A stretch of DNA of 64,000 bases from Mesodorylaimus sp. YZB2_4 (Eukaryota; Nematoda; Enoplea; Dorylaimida; Dorylaimidae): contig JASANH010000209.1 of the NCBI GenBank assembly GCA_030248295.1, forward strand, positions 434,001 through 498,000. Reading direction: 5' to 3'. Under the pieces are notes generated by a model. It had not been told where the DNA came from, searched no databases, and saw only the letters and a program-made list of their open reading frames with translations. The first letter of the stretch is position 1. Every line of letters begins with the position of its first letter. The position numbers and the translations under genes were made by a program. Below are positions 30,242-40,672 of the stretch, in pieces.

Positions 30242-32135
30242 TTCTTAAAAGCGAGTGAAAAAAAACTTTCGAAGGAAATACAAGATGGAGAAAGCTATAC
30301 TTCCTTTAACAGCGTCAAACGAAAAGACTGACAGCGCGCAAATTTTATGGGCTTGACTTTACGCTGCTGAAAGTGACCAATAGGGTGCGAAGAAAATGAA
30401 AGTAAGATCACGTGACAAGCCGTCATGCATGACGTTTTTGCTAGGGGTCTTGTTACCATATTCTGGGTGCCAAATGGATGCCCAAGGACAGAATGGGTGT
30501 GCGTGCTGGACACGGAGCATCAGGGTCATGGCACCGCAATTTACTGCAAGCCGCCACCACAGCCTTTTGACGCCCCTTGCTCCCCTGGCCTGTGCATATT
30601 TTTCGTTTGGCATCTACCTAATATGGGCTCAAGCCGTCTGTGGGACCTCTGCTAGGCGAAAATCTCATGATTCATATCAGAATCATGAGATTTAGATCAT
30701 GATTCACATCGGAATGGCCATTCACATTGCACCTAATCTCAGTGGTAACTTTTCAGACATCTCGTGCTTGAAGCCCGCAAAATCAAATGGATTGATAAGC
30801 CATGATTTCGGCTGCTAAGCTAGCCGACAAGCAGCTTAGCATTCAGCTGCATTCATACTGCAACTTTTAGCTTGCGGCTGGCTCCATTCTACCTACGCGT
30901 GCCATTCCTATGGTGTATTTATAAGAAGCTACAGTCTTTTTGCCCACCCCTTTAGTTACTGGTGCGGTTTTTATATCGCCTAGTAGTCCTTATCTGTGAG
31001 GAAGTCTTTGTAAGATAGGATAAGATCGAATTGTGGTTTCTTCCTATTCTTGTGCCACATTGCCGTCCGACGTGGCTAGGTACGAAGACCAACAACACTA
31101 GTCGAGAATTATTGTATTCTCCCCCCTCTATCCGGGTATCCTGCTCTGGTAAGGCGCATTTTTAGTCGACAAAATTTCTTCTTCTACCCCTAGGGTAGGT
31201 GTAATGGCCATATACTTAAGCGTGTGCTATTACACCGACCCTAGGGGTAGGTGTAGAAATGTTGTCGACTATAAATGCACCTGTAGGCCCAGCGAGCAAG
31301 CCTTACAATAGTGCACACTGCGTGATGTTTACGCGGGAGATACAAACTCTGTCATGATACTTGTACTCCTCACTTGTGAGCCCAGATCGACCTGCACTGT
31401 CACATACAGCATGCTCAGTCATAACTCATAACGAGCCAAACCCCGTCCCGACTGCTTGATAAAACGTTCACGTGATAAAGTGAGAAACACACTTTCACTA
31501 TGCTACAGCAGCATCTAAAACTTACAAGCTCTAGGCGTACCAGAGAGGCGAGAAGGGGGGGGGGGGCTCTTGCGACTGGGTATATCATGCAACCGTTTGG
31601 CGGTTTCCGCGTGCAGTGGCTTGATCAGGCGTCACTGCTGTGCTGTAGCTTTCGTTGCGGTCGCTAAAGGCTGCTTGAGACGCTGAATCTCAAGGATCCC
31701 TTGAGGGCGTGCTGCAGATGGACATTCGAGTCACGCGGCCAGGTAAGGCAATGCCTGCGCTACAAAGACGCATATTCGCAGGTTTGACCCAAGAACATCG
31801 CAATCCTAATTTTACACATACAAGTTCCTTTTTTCAAGCATACCATTCTTCTTCATCATATTTTACTCTGCCACCACGCAAGTGCAAGTGCGTGCACTCT
31901 AGAGATGAGTCATGAAGCAGTTTAAATGCAAGACTGCAAGAACAGTCAATATTGTTATTGCATGCTGACACAAAGCACAGTTTATAATATCGATTGTGCA
32001 GTTTGGCAAGATGCCGTGAACTTCCAGTTGACATACGTATCGATCACACACATCTGTCCTGCCTTAGCATGCGTGAAATGCGAGATGGGCTATCGATTTG
32101 GATAAAAGGCAACCACGCACAATGGAGACACCTAG
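30242..32135. other. intergenic with hairpins, no gene seen
   Basis: Holds a 14-bp perfect hairpin at 30659-30692 (AAATCTCATGATTC, 6-nt loop) and a fold-back MITE at 31158-31283. A run of 12 G is at 31555-31566. No coding sequence is supported. Confidence 0.45.
31158..31283. mobile_element. fold-back MITE
   Basis: Left arm GCATTTTTAGTCGACAAAAT followed by CTACCCCTAGGGTAGGTGTA is mirrored by the right arm ending GTTGTCGACTATAAATGCAC. The arms are about 50 bp with few mismatches and a spacer of about 25 bp. No coding capacity. Confidence 0.75.
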
Positions 32136-32354
32136 GCTGGTAGACCCGAATCGAAAGGCATATCCACCACGCTCCCTCCGCCTACCATTGTCATTGCTCA
32201 CACCCGTTATGTCGTCAAGGTGAGCTTTGAACATAGCCTACACAACGGGCCCGTTGAGTGTCCATCGCTCACGCACACCTTCGACGCACTGACATGCTTT
32301 AATGGTAAAACGATAAAGGAAATTGTAAATTTGATCGAACAAGCTCGTGGCTAA
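32136..32354 (+). CDS. possible terminal exon, unknown protein
   Basis: After CACCTAG, a plausible acceptor, an ATG-less frame runs 72 codons to a TAA at 32352-32354. Its composition looks protein-like rather than random: TIVIAHTRYVVKVSFEHSL and later CFNGKTIKEIVNLIEQ, which reads as a beta strand pair followed by an amphipathic helix. No partner exon or family is recognised. It could be an orphan exon, the end of a gene lying upstream, or chance. Confidence 0.35.
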   Translation, partial: AGRPESKGISTTLPPPTIVIAHTRYVVKVSFEHSLHNGPVECPSLTHTFDALTCFNGKTIKEIVNLIEQARG

Positions 32355-32844
32355 GCAATTTATGGCTACAGTCTACAGTCGTATACTCTGCGCTTACTCG
32401 ACACGACGAGGCGAGGACGCGTGGGACAACTTACTATGCATACACTGTGTGGGAAGCGAAAAATCTTGAACTGGATCGAGCAGTATAAACACGAAAATTG
32501 TTTGCCCACCTTGGTCAATGCGTATATGTGCGAGAATCGGAGCAGGTTGCGCTTAGACGATTTCTCTAGCTAGATTATCCACGGTCGGCGTGGAGGTGTT
32601 AGCTAGCTGCAAAAAGCCAGGGAGAATGGGATGGAAGAAAGTTTGATATGGGAGCAGAAATAGCGCGGTGAGTCAAAAATGTGATTCGCATGTTTCTTAC
32701 AGAAAAAGTCGGGCAGTGAGTCAGAAATTGAATTGTTGCGTACCAACCGAGTCTGGAGCGAAAAAGTAAGTCCAGTTTAGTCAGAGAGATTAGAAAGGTC
32801 GAGTCGATTGAATATTTCAGGAAGATAAGCAGGAAAAGAGAAAA
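32355..32844. other. 5' flank of Pmp3 gene 2
   Basis: No gene seen. This should contain the promoter and 5' untranslated region of the gene starting at 32845. Confidence 0.4.
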
Positions 32845-34339
32845 ATGCCGTTGGAGTGGTCGGATCCGTGTAAATTGATTTGTTCCTTGATTTTGCCAGT
32901 AAGTGACCTGGGTTGGAGATAAGCTGCCTTACTGGGTGAGAAATGAGTGGCTGGTATCAAAGGTCTGACCGTATTGGAACAGACAAGTAAGCGAATGGCG
33001 CGATTACTCGACCAGATAGGTCCACCTGCTGTTCAAGACCAGTGCGAAACTGCCTTTATTCTCCAGGATAGTTAGAAAAGGTGGTTTGGCGATGCCAAGA
33101 TTCAGCGTGGGTGGACAATGATTCCTGATCTAGCGATCTTCCAGCCCATGCCCCATTCCTTCAACGGAGGGTTCCGTGACACGACTCACTGGTGGTGGAT
33201 GCGGGTGGGCAGACGGGGTGTAGCTAACGAATACCAACATTTTTCAGCCGATTGGTGTGTTTATGGAGAAAGGCTGCAGTGGACATTTAGCCCTCAATAT
33301 TTGCCTAACATTATGCTTTTATATTCCGGGCCTTATTCACGCTTGTTACATCATCGTCAAATACTGAGTGAGCGATCAGTCCATATCCCAAGCCTTAGAG
33401 GTATAGTGCGTAGTGTAGTTGGCTGCGGACTGCAGGCATGGCCTAGTGGTTGTGATTGGTGGTGGGTGGGTGGTGGTGGTAGTGGTGGTGGTGGAACATA
33501 TCTCATGGTGTAAGCATGCCAGCCTGCTGTGATGGTGATGGTGAGCAGATGGTAGTGAGTGTGGATGCCCCTTATAAAGCCATGGTAAGCGTACAAAAAC
33601 AAGCGTGTACCCGAGCCTGCCATCCTGTGAAGTCAGCATGAGACTGCGACTTCAGGTTTCCATGTGCTTTGCATTCCTGTGCTTGCATCTTCAAATTTCC
33701 TGTCGCTCTTTAACTCTGCACAATAGATTGTCGTCTGCTGTTAATTTTAAGTGTGTTACATGCCAGAAATTCTAACGAAAGGCTTGCTTACGCCTCAGCG
33801 CGAGAGTGCAACAGCGAAGTAAAAGGACAGGGAAACATGAGTCAGATAAACACAACATACAAGTCGACACATCAGCAGCAGGTGCAGCAAAGCTGTGAGT
33901 CGTGACGACACATCGTAATTTGCGCAATGATTCATAGCGAGTAAGCTTCACTTCTTATGTGCAACCAGGACTAGTGCTGTAGGGTGATACACCTCTAGCA
34001 CTGACAGCGCATCGCAATGAACTCTCTATCTCTATCTCGTACTCTCGATCTTTCACCTGCGCTTTTTAGCATGAGCTCCCCAAACCCTAAGCATTCCGAG
34101 AGCATGACCCGGCGAACTGGACCGACTCTTTCTGCTGCTGTCCCTCTATCCTTACATGTGTATCTACACAATACTGCTGTGGGCTGCATTACGACTCATC
34201 ACTCTCGCTCTTGTTTCAGCCAATCGGCGTGTTTATGGAGAAAGGATGCAGCGGACACTTGGCGCTCAATATCGTGTTAACCCTGCTGGGCTATATTCCC
34301 GGCATCATCCACGCGTGCTACATTATCGTCAAGTACTGA
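32845..34339 (+). CDS. Pmp3/UPF0057 membrane protein, gene 2, two candidate last exons
   Basis: Exon 1 (32845-32898) encodes 18 residues ending SLILP before a GTAAGTG donor. Two separate, complete last exons follow, each after a good acceptor (TTTTTCAG and TTGTTTCAG): exon 2A 33248-33367 and exon 2B 34220-34339. Each encodes 39 residues plus a TGA, keeps phase 0 and has the family core PIGVFMEKGCSGHLALNI and IPGxIHACYIIVKY. Either splice gives a 57-residue protein of normal length. They differ only in the second helix: NICLTLCFYIPGLIHA in 2A versus NIVLTLLGYIPGIIHA in 2B. No second copy of exon 1 is visible between 33368 and 34219, so alternative last exons from one first exon is the simplest model. 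Alternatively, 2B is an orphaned or relic duplicate. Confidence 0.88.
33248..33367 (+). CDS. Pmp3 gene 2, last exon 2A
   Basis: Second-helix variant with two extra cysteines (C in NICLTLCF). No AATAAA or ATTAAA is visible between its stop and exon 2B. Confidence 0.88.
   Translation, partial: PIGVFMEKGCSGHLALNICLTLCFYIPGLIHACYIIVKY
34220..34339 (+). CDS. Pmp3 gene 2, last exon 2B
   Basis: Second-helix variant with TLLGYIPGII, closer to the fungal and plant Pmp3 consensus. An AATAAA follows at 34458-34463. Confidence 0.85.
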   Translation, partial: PIGVFMEKGCSGHLALNIVLTLLGYIPGIIHACYIIVKY

Positions 34340-34457
34340 TCACGGCCTTCATCTGATTCCTACGTCCTTACTGCTTGATGTGATAGCCGCGGGATCAAAT
34401 GAAGTAATGATAATCGTATGCTCTAGTGTTTAGATATTGTACCCATAATCTAGTTTC

Positions 34458-34463
34458 AATAAA
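34458..34463 (+). terminator. poly(A) signal for Pmp3 gene 2 exon 2B
   Basis: AATAAA 119 bp after the stop codon of exon 2B. It is the first canonical signal after either last exon. Confidence 0.6.
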
Positions 34464-34489
34464 CTACACAGTAGGTCGGTCGTGGGTTG

Positions 34490-34620
34490 TAGAGGCTCGA
34501 CTGGCAATCGACACTCTCCACGGAGCCGGCAGCTGGGAGAATGTCCCGTCAGGGTGCTGTTTCAGCCGTTGACAAGGTCGGAAGACTTGGTTGGCTGCTT
34601 AGGGTTTTGGGCGTGGTGCA
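34490..34620 (+). repeat. diverged MITE fragment
   Basis: The order of short blocks (GGCAATCGACACTCTCC, GCTGGGAGAATGTC, GTTTCAGCCG, AGACTTGGTTGGC) follows the TGTAACC MITE family, with weak identity and no termini. Confidence 0.4.
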
Positions 34621-34836
34621 AAAGCTCAATCGGTCACTCCCTTCAGTATTACGGACCCAGTCGTATTACAAGGATTTCGCAGTGTGGCAGGCAGAGAAGG
34701 CTATATTAACCAAAGCTGGGGCAGGCAGGAGGCCAGGTTTCCCGGGGCTGTACTACCTGCTTCGATGCATGCAGCAGACTTCACATAAGAGCAGTCAGCT
34801 GAGACCCGAATTCACTTTGATCTCCACCGAAAACTT

Positions 34837-34926
34837 TTCTCTGTGCGACAGAGTATCCACGCGGGCTGATGTCATCCCGCGGGTCCACGCACATCTGCCC
34901 GCGTGGATACTCTGTCGCACAGAGAA
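34837..34926. repeat. 29-bp perfect inverted repeat
   Basis: TTCTCTGTGCGACAGAGTAT and nine further bases at 34837-34865 are exactly complementary to 34898-34926, with a 32-nt spacer that itself contains CCCGCGGG. It lies about 120 bp upstream of the F-box gene. Confidence 0.92.
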
Positions 34927-35043
34927 GAAAACTTGGAGCCATCGAGAACTACATCCTACCATATACCCTCCTACACGCAGTGTAATGGGGGACGTCAGCT
35001 TAACACTCGCACCCCTGGCTTTGAAACAGCTGACTGGAAAAGC

Positions 35044-36630
35044 ATGAGCTCTTTTCTCACCGCTGTGAGAGATTTTTTTTCTTCGATTGCAACTACGATT
35101 TGACAAATCGCGAACATCTTTCCTGCAACTTCCCGATCGGGTCTGGCGCAATATCGTTTTACAGTTACCATTCGAAGAGCGGGTCCGTTTTGGTCGAGTC
35201 AATCGCCGATTTCGAAGAATTTCTTTATGGGCTATCCGGCGCACCAAGAAATTAGTATTTGAAGACTGGCGAATCCGCAGGACCTTCAAAATTCCGATGG
35301 AATATATGATCATGACTCTGTATATGTGCTCCGGAAATTTAGAGAAATTACTGATCCTGACTATTGGGGGTCCGAAGATCCCCCCTTGAATGCACTTCCT
35401 TGCTCGCCACTACACAATGGCCGAGTCTCCGACTCTTGGCTGTGAGCGGCAGCATGCTTCCGGCAGAAGTCTTGCATCTTCTGGTGGCCAATCGCCCGAA
35501 TTTGCGACACCTTTTTTTATTGGGGTCGCCATATGCCACATTTGACGTTCATTGCGAGTGCGTGGAGCTGGTTCAGCTCAATTATTGCACAGTGAGCTTG
35601 CTCATCTCAGTCATACGGCAATGCCCGAATCTGAAGAAGCTAATCTTAAATGTTCTGCATCAAGAATCGAGCGACGGTTCGCCAGTTCGTGTTCATTGCT
35701 TGAATTTACGAGAACTTGTCGTTATCAGCAAGGACGTCTTCCGAGTGGTCGACGTTCGGTGCCAGAAATTGGAGCGCCTCGTGCTAAACTGTATGGACAG
35801 CAGCTTCGTCTACTCGATCTAAATCGTTATGCAAGCCTAAAAAACGTGGCCGTTACGTTTACAGGTAGTTTGGGTACAATACCAAGCAAGCGGAACATGA
35901 GCAAATTGTTCTGCGCGTTGACAAATTTGGAATCGAAGATTGTTGTGGATGGTGAGCCATTGTGGATTTATGAGAAACTACCGAACCTGCAAAAGATGCG
36001 ATTCCTGCGCGAGGTCAAATTATGGGCTCAAAAAACGGTTACTGACCGTCTCTTTCGCATATTTTCAAAATGCTGCAAGCTACTCGAGGTACTCGAGGTT
36101 AGGTACCCGAACAAAGACCAAGTGACGAGTCAAGGAATCAAACACTTGATCAAGCTGACCAAGCTGCGGAAATTCAAATTCTGGCGATACCAAAAAAGTA
36201 TTTGAACGACGGCTTGTTCGCACTGGCCAAGTGTGGCCGTATGATTCATTTTGATATGAAAGACGAGATTATGGCCCAATCGACACTCATCGCTTTCATT
36301 CAATGTTGCCCGGACATTGAGTACTTGGCCATACATCATATTAAAGACGTGAACACGGTCTATGAGACATTGGAATTGTTGACGAAGTTGGAGGGAATCG
36401 CTCGCAGCAGTCGACCAGCGACGACGATTCGTTTGAGTGGCGCAAATAAAAGGAAGGAAATTTGGTGCTCGGATGCTGTCAAAGCTGTGGTAAAACACAT
36501 GAATTCGCCTGAAAAACTCATCATAATCGAAGAGTTTGAGTGTTCTTGGGTAATCTATTCTTACATTAGGATGACGGCGTCACCAAAGCAGGAAGAAGTG
36601 GTCGACAAAAAGAGCGTGATGAAGAGGTGA
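35044..36630 (+). CDS. F-box/leucine-rich-repeat protein with frame breaks
   Basis: F-box proteins recruit substrates to SCF ubiquitin ligases. The F-box (FLQLPDRVWRNIVLQLPFEERVRFGRVNRRF) begins near 35120; only its LQLPDRVW and LPFEE cores are quoted as diagnostic. Degenerate leucine-rich repeats follow (LRHLFLLG, LKKLILN, LRELVVIS, LERLVLNC, LEYLAIHH) to a stop at 36628-36630. A likely start is the ATG at 35044. The reading frame changes four times: in T8 near 35073-35080, C6 near 35381-35386, near 35820, and A6 near 36190-36195. Protein similarity runs through each break, with no GT-AG introns needed. Three of four breaks are in homopolymers, which points to sequencing error or a young pseudogene. 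A dead partial copy is at 13920-14355. Confidence 0.75.
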
Positions 36631-37639
36631 ATATTTTGCCATGAGTTTTGTGTGGAATCGCGTACAGATTTTTCTACTCATAGATACTAGGTTTTTCTTT
36701 GGTGATAATAACATCGAGATTTTCTGTGATACCAGTACTTATTTTCTGCCTGTTTTCAAGTAAAGGACAATAGCCGAATGCAAGTCATGAGGATTGGATC
36801 GACGGACGCTGGAGTCATTGTCTTATGAACGACAATCATTGTAGCCCTGAAAAGCGGGATTGCGCACTACGTATATGCCTGGGCACACTAACCTTGTCCT
36901 GTGGTGCTTACATGTCTGATGACAGCTTGTACATCAGCAGTGTCCATTTGAGTGAATAGGACTCCTGACGGACATCCTATTGCAAGCGAAGGCGATCAAA
37001 AGCCCAGGATCTCTGATCAATCTGGTTCTGTTGCCTAGACTGCACTGCGCACGCACTCTGGCTCCAGTGGCTAGTGCTGCCGCTTGCTCACGCCAGCGTG
37101 GTAGGTCCCTCGCCGAGATCAGAGAGCCGCGCACTACTCGAAATCTAGAATTGAAGCTCTCATCGAACCATCAGTTGTGCGTTTCTTTGCACACTAAATA
37201 AACTAGACCTGCAGTTTGATCAGTTAAAAAACTGTAAACCCTAGTGAAGTAGGTAATTAATGACCCAAAATCAGGAGAAAATCAAAAGCACTGAACGAAC
37301 CAGTCTTTTGCTATATTGCTATATATTGCTATATTGCTATATTTTCGGTAGCCAAGCACTTAAGCGCACTCCAAGGGCACCGCACACTAGGATTATACAT
37401 TGAACATACAGAGGCGTGAAGAGAAAGGCATGAAAAGCGTGAGTTAATCAATCTCTGATAAAAAGACTAGCTTTAAACTTTTCAAAGGGACCGAATACAA
37501 TATCTTCATTTATTCGGTTCCACTGGGCTATTGCGGAGTATAAAAAACTCTGCTTGAAAGTTTCTGTCCGAGGCTTTTGCAGTGCATGTAGTGTTCCACC
37601 TCTAAAATGGAACTGGCGTTTTAAATCCTCTGTCGATCA
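36631..37639. other. intergenic, nothing recognised
   Basis: Contains a short direct tandem of GCTATATT units at about 37312-37345. No gene seen. Confidence 0.4.
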
Positions 37640-37649
37640 CTGAGCATAT

Positions 37650-37860
37650 GCGAATGCAGTGCATATGTCCCGGCTATACATGGGAGCAGAGACAGAAGTG
37701 CTAGGTCGTCCCGTTGGCACACACTCCCAACGGAACCTTGTCGTCGAGGCTTTCCGCTCGTTTGCTTCTGACGCCGCTGATTCGGTTGGCTCGTTGCAGA
37801 AAATCTTTCCTTTTAGGTGCTTAGAAATACATTGTGTACGCTTCAATTATTTCTAACTGC
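37650..37860. repeat. duplicated 3' flank of the DEG/ENaC block
   Basis: Related to 3470-3710, ending in the shared string GTGTACGCTTCAATTATTTC. It marks one edge of the segmental duplication. Confidence 0.65.
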
Positions 37861-37934
37861 GATGTTCAAACAACAGAAAACCATGCCTCCTAGCTTTGTG
37901 ATCAGTGGGATAGCATTGTCAGAATAGGATCTAG

Positions 37935-39085
37935 CTAGATGCTGAAGCCCCAATTCTTCTCCCTCCGCCTAACATAGCAATATCTGACGACATAGTATAA
38001 GATATGACACAGCCCCACGACGGACATGCCCCAGTAGAGGCCAACCACATTGCCGATGTCATAGAAGACCAGGTAGGACGTGGTTTCCTTGACTTGATGG
38101 TAGTGCAGGTAGGACAAATCCGAGTAGTAAACGTGGAATCTGTTGTACATATGGTCTTCAGTATCGCCAGAACTGACATTTCCAGCTTACAGCTCGAAGA
38201 AACTGCCAGTGCTGACGCAGGTCCAACGATGACAGTGCTTCGGGCAGAAATTTCTTTCAGACATAAGATCAAATACACGTTTGCTCGTACTAACTTGGCT
38301 ATCTAAAACATACGAAGTGGTTTTTTCAAACCTTGCTGTCCTTCAAGGAGGCCTGACAAAAAGCCCCATCTGTCTACTTGCGGCTCTCAGGAAGCATCGC
38401 CAGTGATCGCTGCTGGTCTACGGATTGTTTTGGATCGCTTGCAAACTGCCCGGCAAAATATAATGTGAGGGGAGCGCAAACGTTTTTTGGGCGTTCGAAG
38501 AATGTGACGAAATCGCAGCCGTGAAGTTCATCAATGGTATCGAGCACAAAACGGTATCCGTACAGTTCACCTTCCGGGTCGTGGTAGACAGAATGCGTCT
38601 GGTTTCTTGCCAGAGCATTTAGCGGGGCGCAGTCGGTGGCCAACGATCGAAGAGTTGGGACGTGTAATCAGATTCGGACGTCAATTCGACCGTCCAGCAC
38701 AGAACCCAAACCAAGAGAAGCCCCTGACACAAGACACACGCGCACTTATAAAGGCGAGGCACATCCGCAAGGCGGCCTCGGACGGAAACACGGAAGATAA
38801 CAACGGAAATACAGACAGGAAGGGAGACCTTATGTTATGCCATCACTATTTACACCATTACATACGACTTTGATGAATGTTTCCGATCAATGAGGAGCGT
38901 GCAAGGGATTGTGTTAGATCAAATGGCCCAGCGCCTGGAAGCACTTTGAAGCGATTGCTGGTCACATCTTCCACCAGTGGCAAGTCCTTGATGAACAGAG
39001 ATGCCTCGACCGCTCCAGGGTCAGGCCTCTGTTTGGGCATTGTCATTGGCGAGGGCTGCGCATTGTCGCTGTCAAAGTGTAGTGT
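37935..39085 (-). pseudogene. DEG/ENaC copy lacking exon 1, disrupted
   Basis: The minus strand repeats exons 2 and 3 of the channel gene. TM2 is preserved (DIGNVVGLYWGMSVVGL), as are VYYSDLSYLHY and FIKDLPLVEDVTSN. Lesions: an in-frame TAA in the last exon shortly after the CPKHCHRW block, a 200-bp MITE inside exon 2 at 38663-38862, and no exon 1. Homology stops at about 39080, just at the exon 2 start, so the splice acceptor is lost. The intron 2 acceptor (GTTTTAG) is kept. It cannot make a channel. Confidence 0.9.
38663..38862 (+). mobile_element. 200-bp TGTAAT MITE inside the dead DEG/ENaC exon
   Basis: Starts TGTAATCAGATTCGG and ends CACCATTACA. The flanks are GACG and TACG; the intact gene at 4657-4680 has a single GACG at this point, so the insertion borders are exact and the duplication is 4 bp with one change. 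The interior is unrelated to the TGTAACC family, but the ends and duplication length are alike. Confidence 0.85.
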
Positions 39086-39117
39086 TGGACTAAAAAAGTG
39101 TTGGACACTGCAATCAA

Positions 39118-39297
39118 CAGCTAGCGGTCATGGCGAGTGGGAGAGATTGACTGGTCTGCGCTGGCTGGAAGACATCAAGCCATCGGGTTGATGCTTCAGC
39201 TGCAGGTATAGTCGCAAGGCTTGCCTTTCTCTAGTTGGAGTATTTGTCCTGCGACTTCGGTCGGCCACACTCTCTTCTGTGCCAAGCTAGGTTACAC
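39118..39297 (+). mobile_element. TGTAACC-family MITE, diverged left end
   Basis: The core (GGTATAGTCGCAAGGCTTGC, TGCGACTTCGGTCGGCC) and the right end AGGTTACA are clear. The left end is decayed and the target duplication is not visible. Confidence 0.7.
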
Positions 39298-40560
39298 TTG
39301 GACGCCATGACCCTATTCGACTTATGGTCACCTATGGAACATTCAAAGCAGGAGGGCTGTCGTGAACGTAAGAAGACATTGTACACTTATTTGAGAAAGG
39401 CTCGGGCTGATCTCACACACACGCGGTTGAAGGTCTTCAACAGCCCGAGCCTAGCAGAGAGGTTTATTCCTGCAGAGAATCGATAACTAACGATAAGACC
39501 CCGATTTCTACAACACCTCAGGCGTGTACTGGGCGTGGGCACTGGTCAAATGCACCTAGTCCTAAGATGCCCACGCTGGTGAACAGTTCCTCTTGTCGAT
39601 GGTGCAGGAAACACCCAAGTCAACACCAGAGGATCCTCTAGAGGCATAACAATGCAATGCTGTTAAAACGACATTTTACAGCCGCAGACAAACCAAGTTC
39701 CTGCCCAGGAGTCAACTCCTGGACACTTCCAGTATGAACCAGAGGGAAACGACGACCGCAGAGAACCTCTTGAGAGTATGCTAATCAAGGTCCCTGGCCA
39801 GCACCTGGCGCGCCCCATATTTCCGCCGATGGGGTAGAGCACAGGGCGCTTTCTGAGAGGGAAGATGCTAACCTCTCCCAGTGGCCTGTTCTTACCCTGC
39901 CCTGACTCCTCCCAACCGAGCCAACTGCCCTAGCCGCACCCCCCCAAGAATTCTAGGCTTCCTCAAGCGGCAAAAGTCACAACACCGTTTTACAGATCCA
40001 ACCAGAATAAGGGTCTTATCGGTAGGAATACCTACATGCGTGCATGGTTCGAATCACCCCGCGGGGCCCACACCCAAGCGGATACTAACAATGCTAACTC
40101 ATTGGGCCGACAGGCGCGCACCTCCACAATTATAAGGCAGCAATAGGTCGAGCACCGAATAGGGGGGGGGGGCGGTTGACATGCACCCAACCGTAAGACG
40201 ACGGACTGAATGCAGTAGACCGAGAGGTCTGAAGCGCACCTACGAAGTTATGTAGGGATCGGGGCTCGCTCTAGCTCAAGAGAGGAGCCTAGGGTTTATG
40301 TGTTGCACCAGGGCAACTCGAGCTGGGTGGTTAAACCGGTACCTAGAGACGATGCGGCTTACAATTCGAGCATCGTCTCGCTAATCGCGATGATTCTAGT
40401 CCGCGATTGGAAAAATCTGCGCGGAAAATAAACGGTATATCAAGCCCACGGCGCACATGATAGTTTCTGCCGCTGGCCACTTCTGCGGCATGTACTGTAC
40501 TGCTAGTAGAAAATAAGCAGCGTAAAGGCTAGCATTTTGCACGCACAGTCTATTTAGTTG
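39298..40560. other. 5' flank of vWA-like gene A, no gene seen
   Basis: Contains a stretch at 39310-39360 like 22378-22425, a run of 11 G at 40162-40172, and a 10-bp hairpin (GAGACGATGC) at about 40347-40380. No coding sequence is supported. Confidence 0.4.
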
Positions 40561-40672
40561 AAAATCTATCACCGCGGTGCGGCTGTGCTCTCATTCGCTT
40601 GCCAACTGCGCCACGAGTTCGAAGTGTTCGACTCTTCCAAACCCAGCAATCTCGCAAATTCAAAAAGTCAAA

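Noticed and set aside
39631-39644. GGATCCTCTAGAGG, which looks like a cloning-vector polylinker
   Set aside because: The match is short and the flanks are not vector sequence.
40035-40062. GGTTCGAATC resembling a tRNA T loop
   Set aside because: The flanking 5-bp stem does not pair, and no A box lies at the right distance.
40590-40625. Canonical tRNA A box (TGGCGCAGTTGGCAAGCG) on the minus strand before vWA-like gene A
   Set aside because: No matching T arm, B box or acceptor stem follows, and the anticodon arm cannot be formed. It is a chance match or a decayed SINE head.
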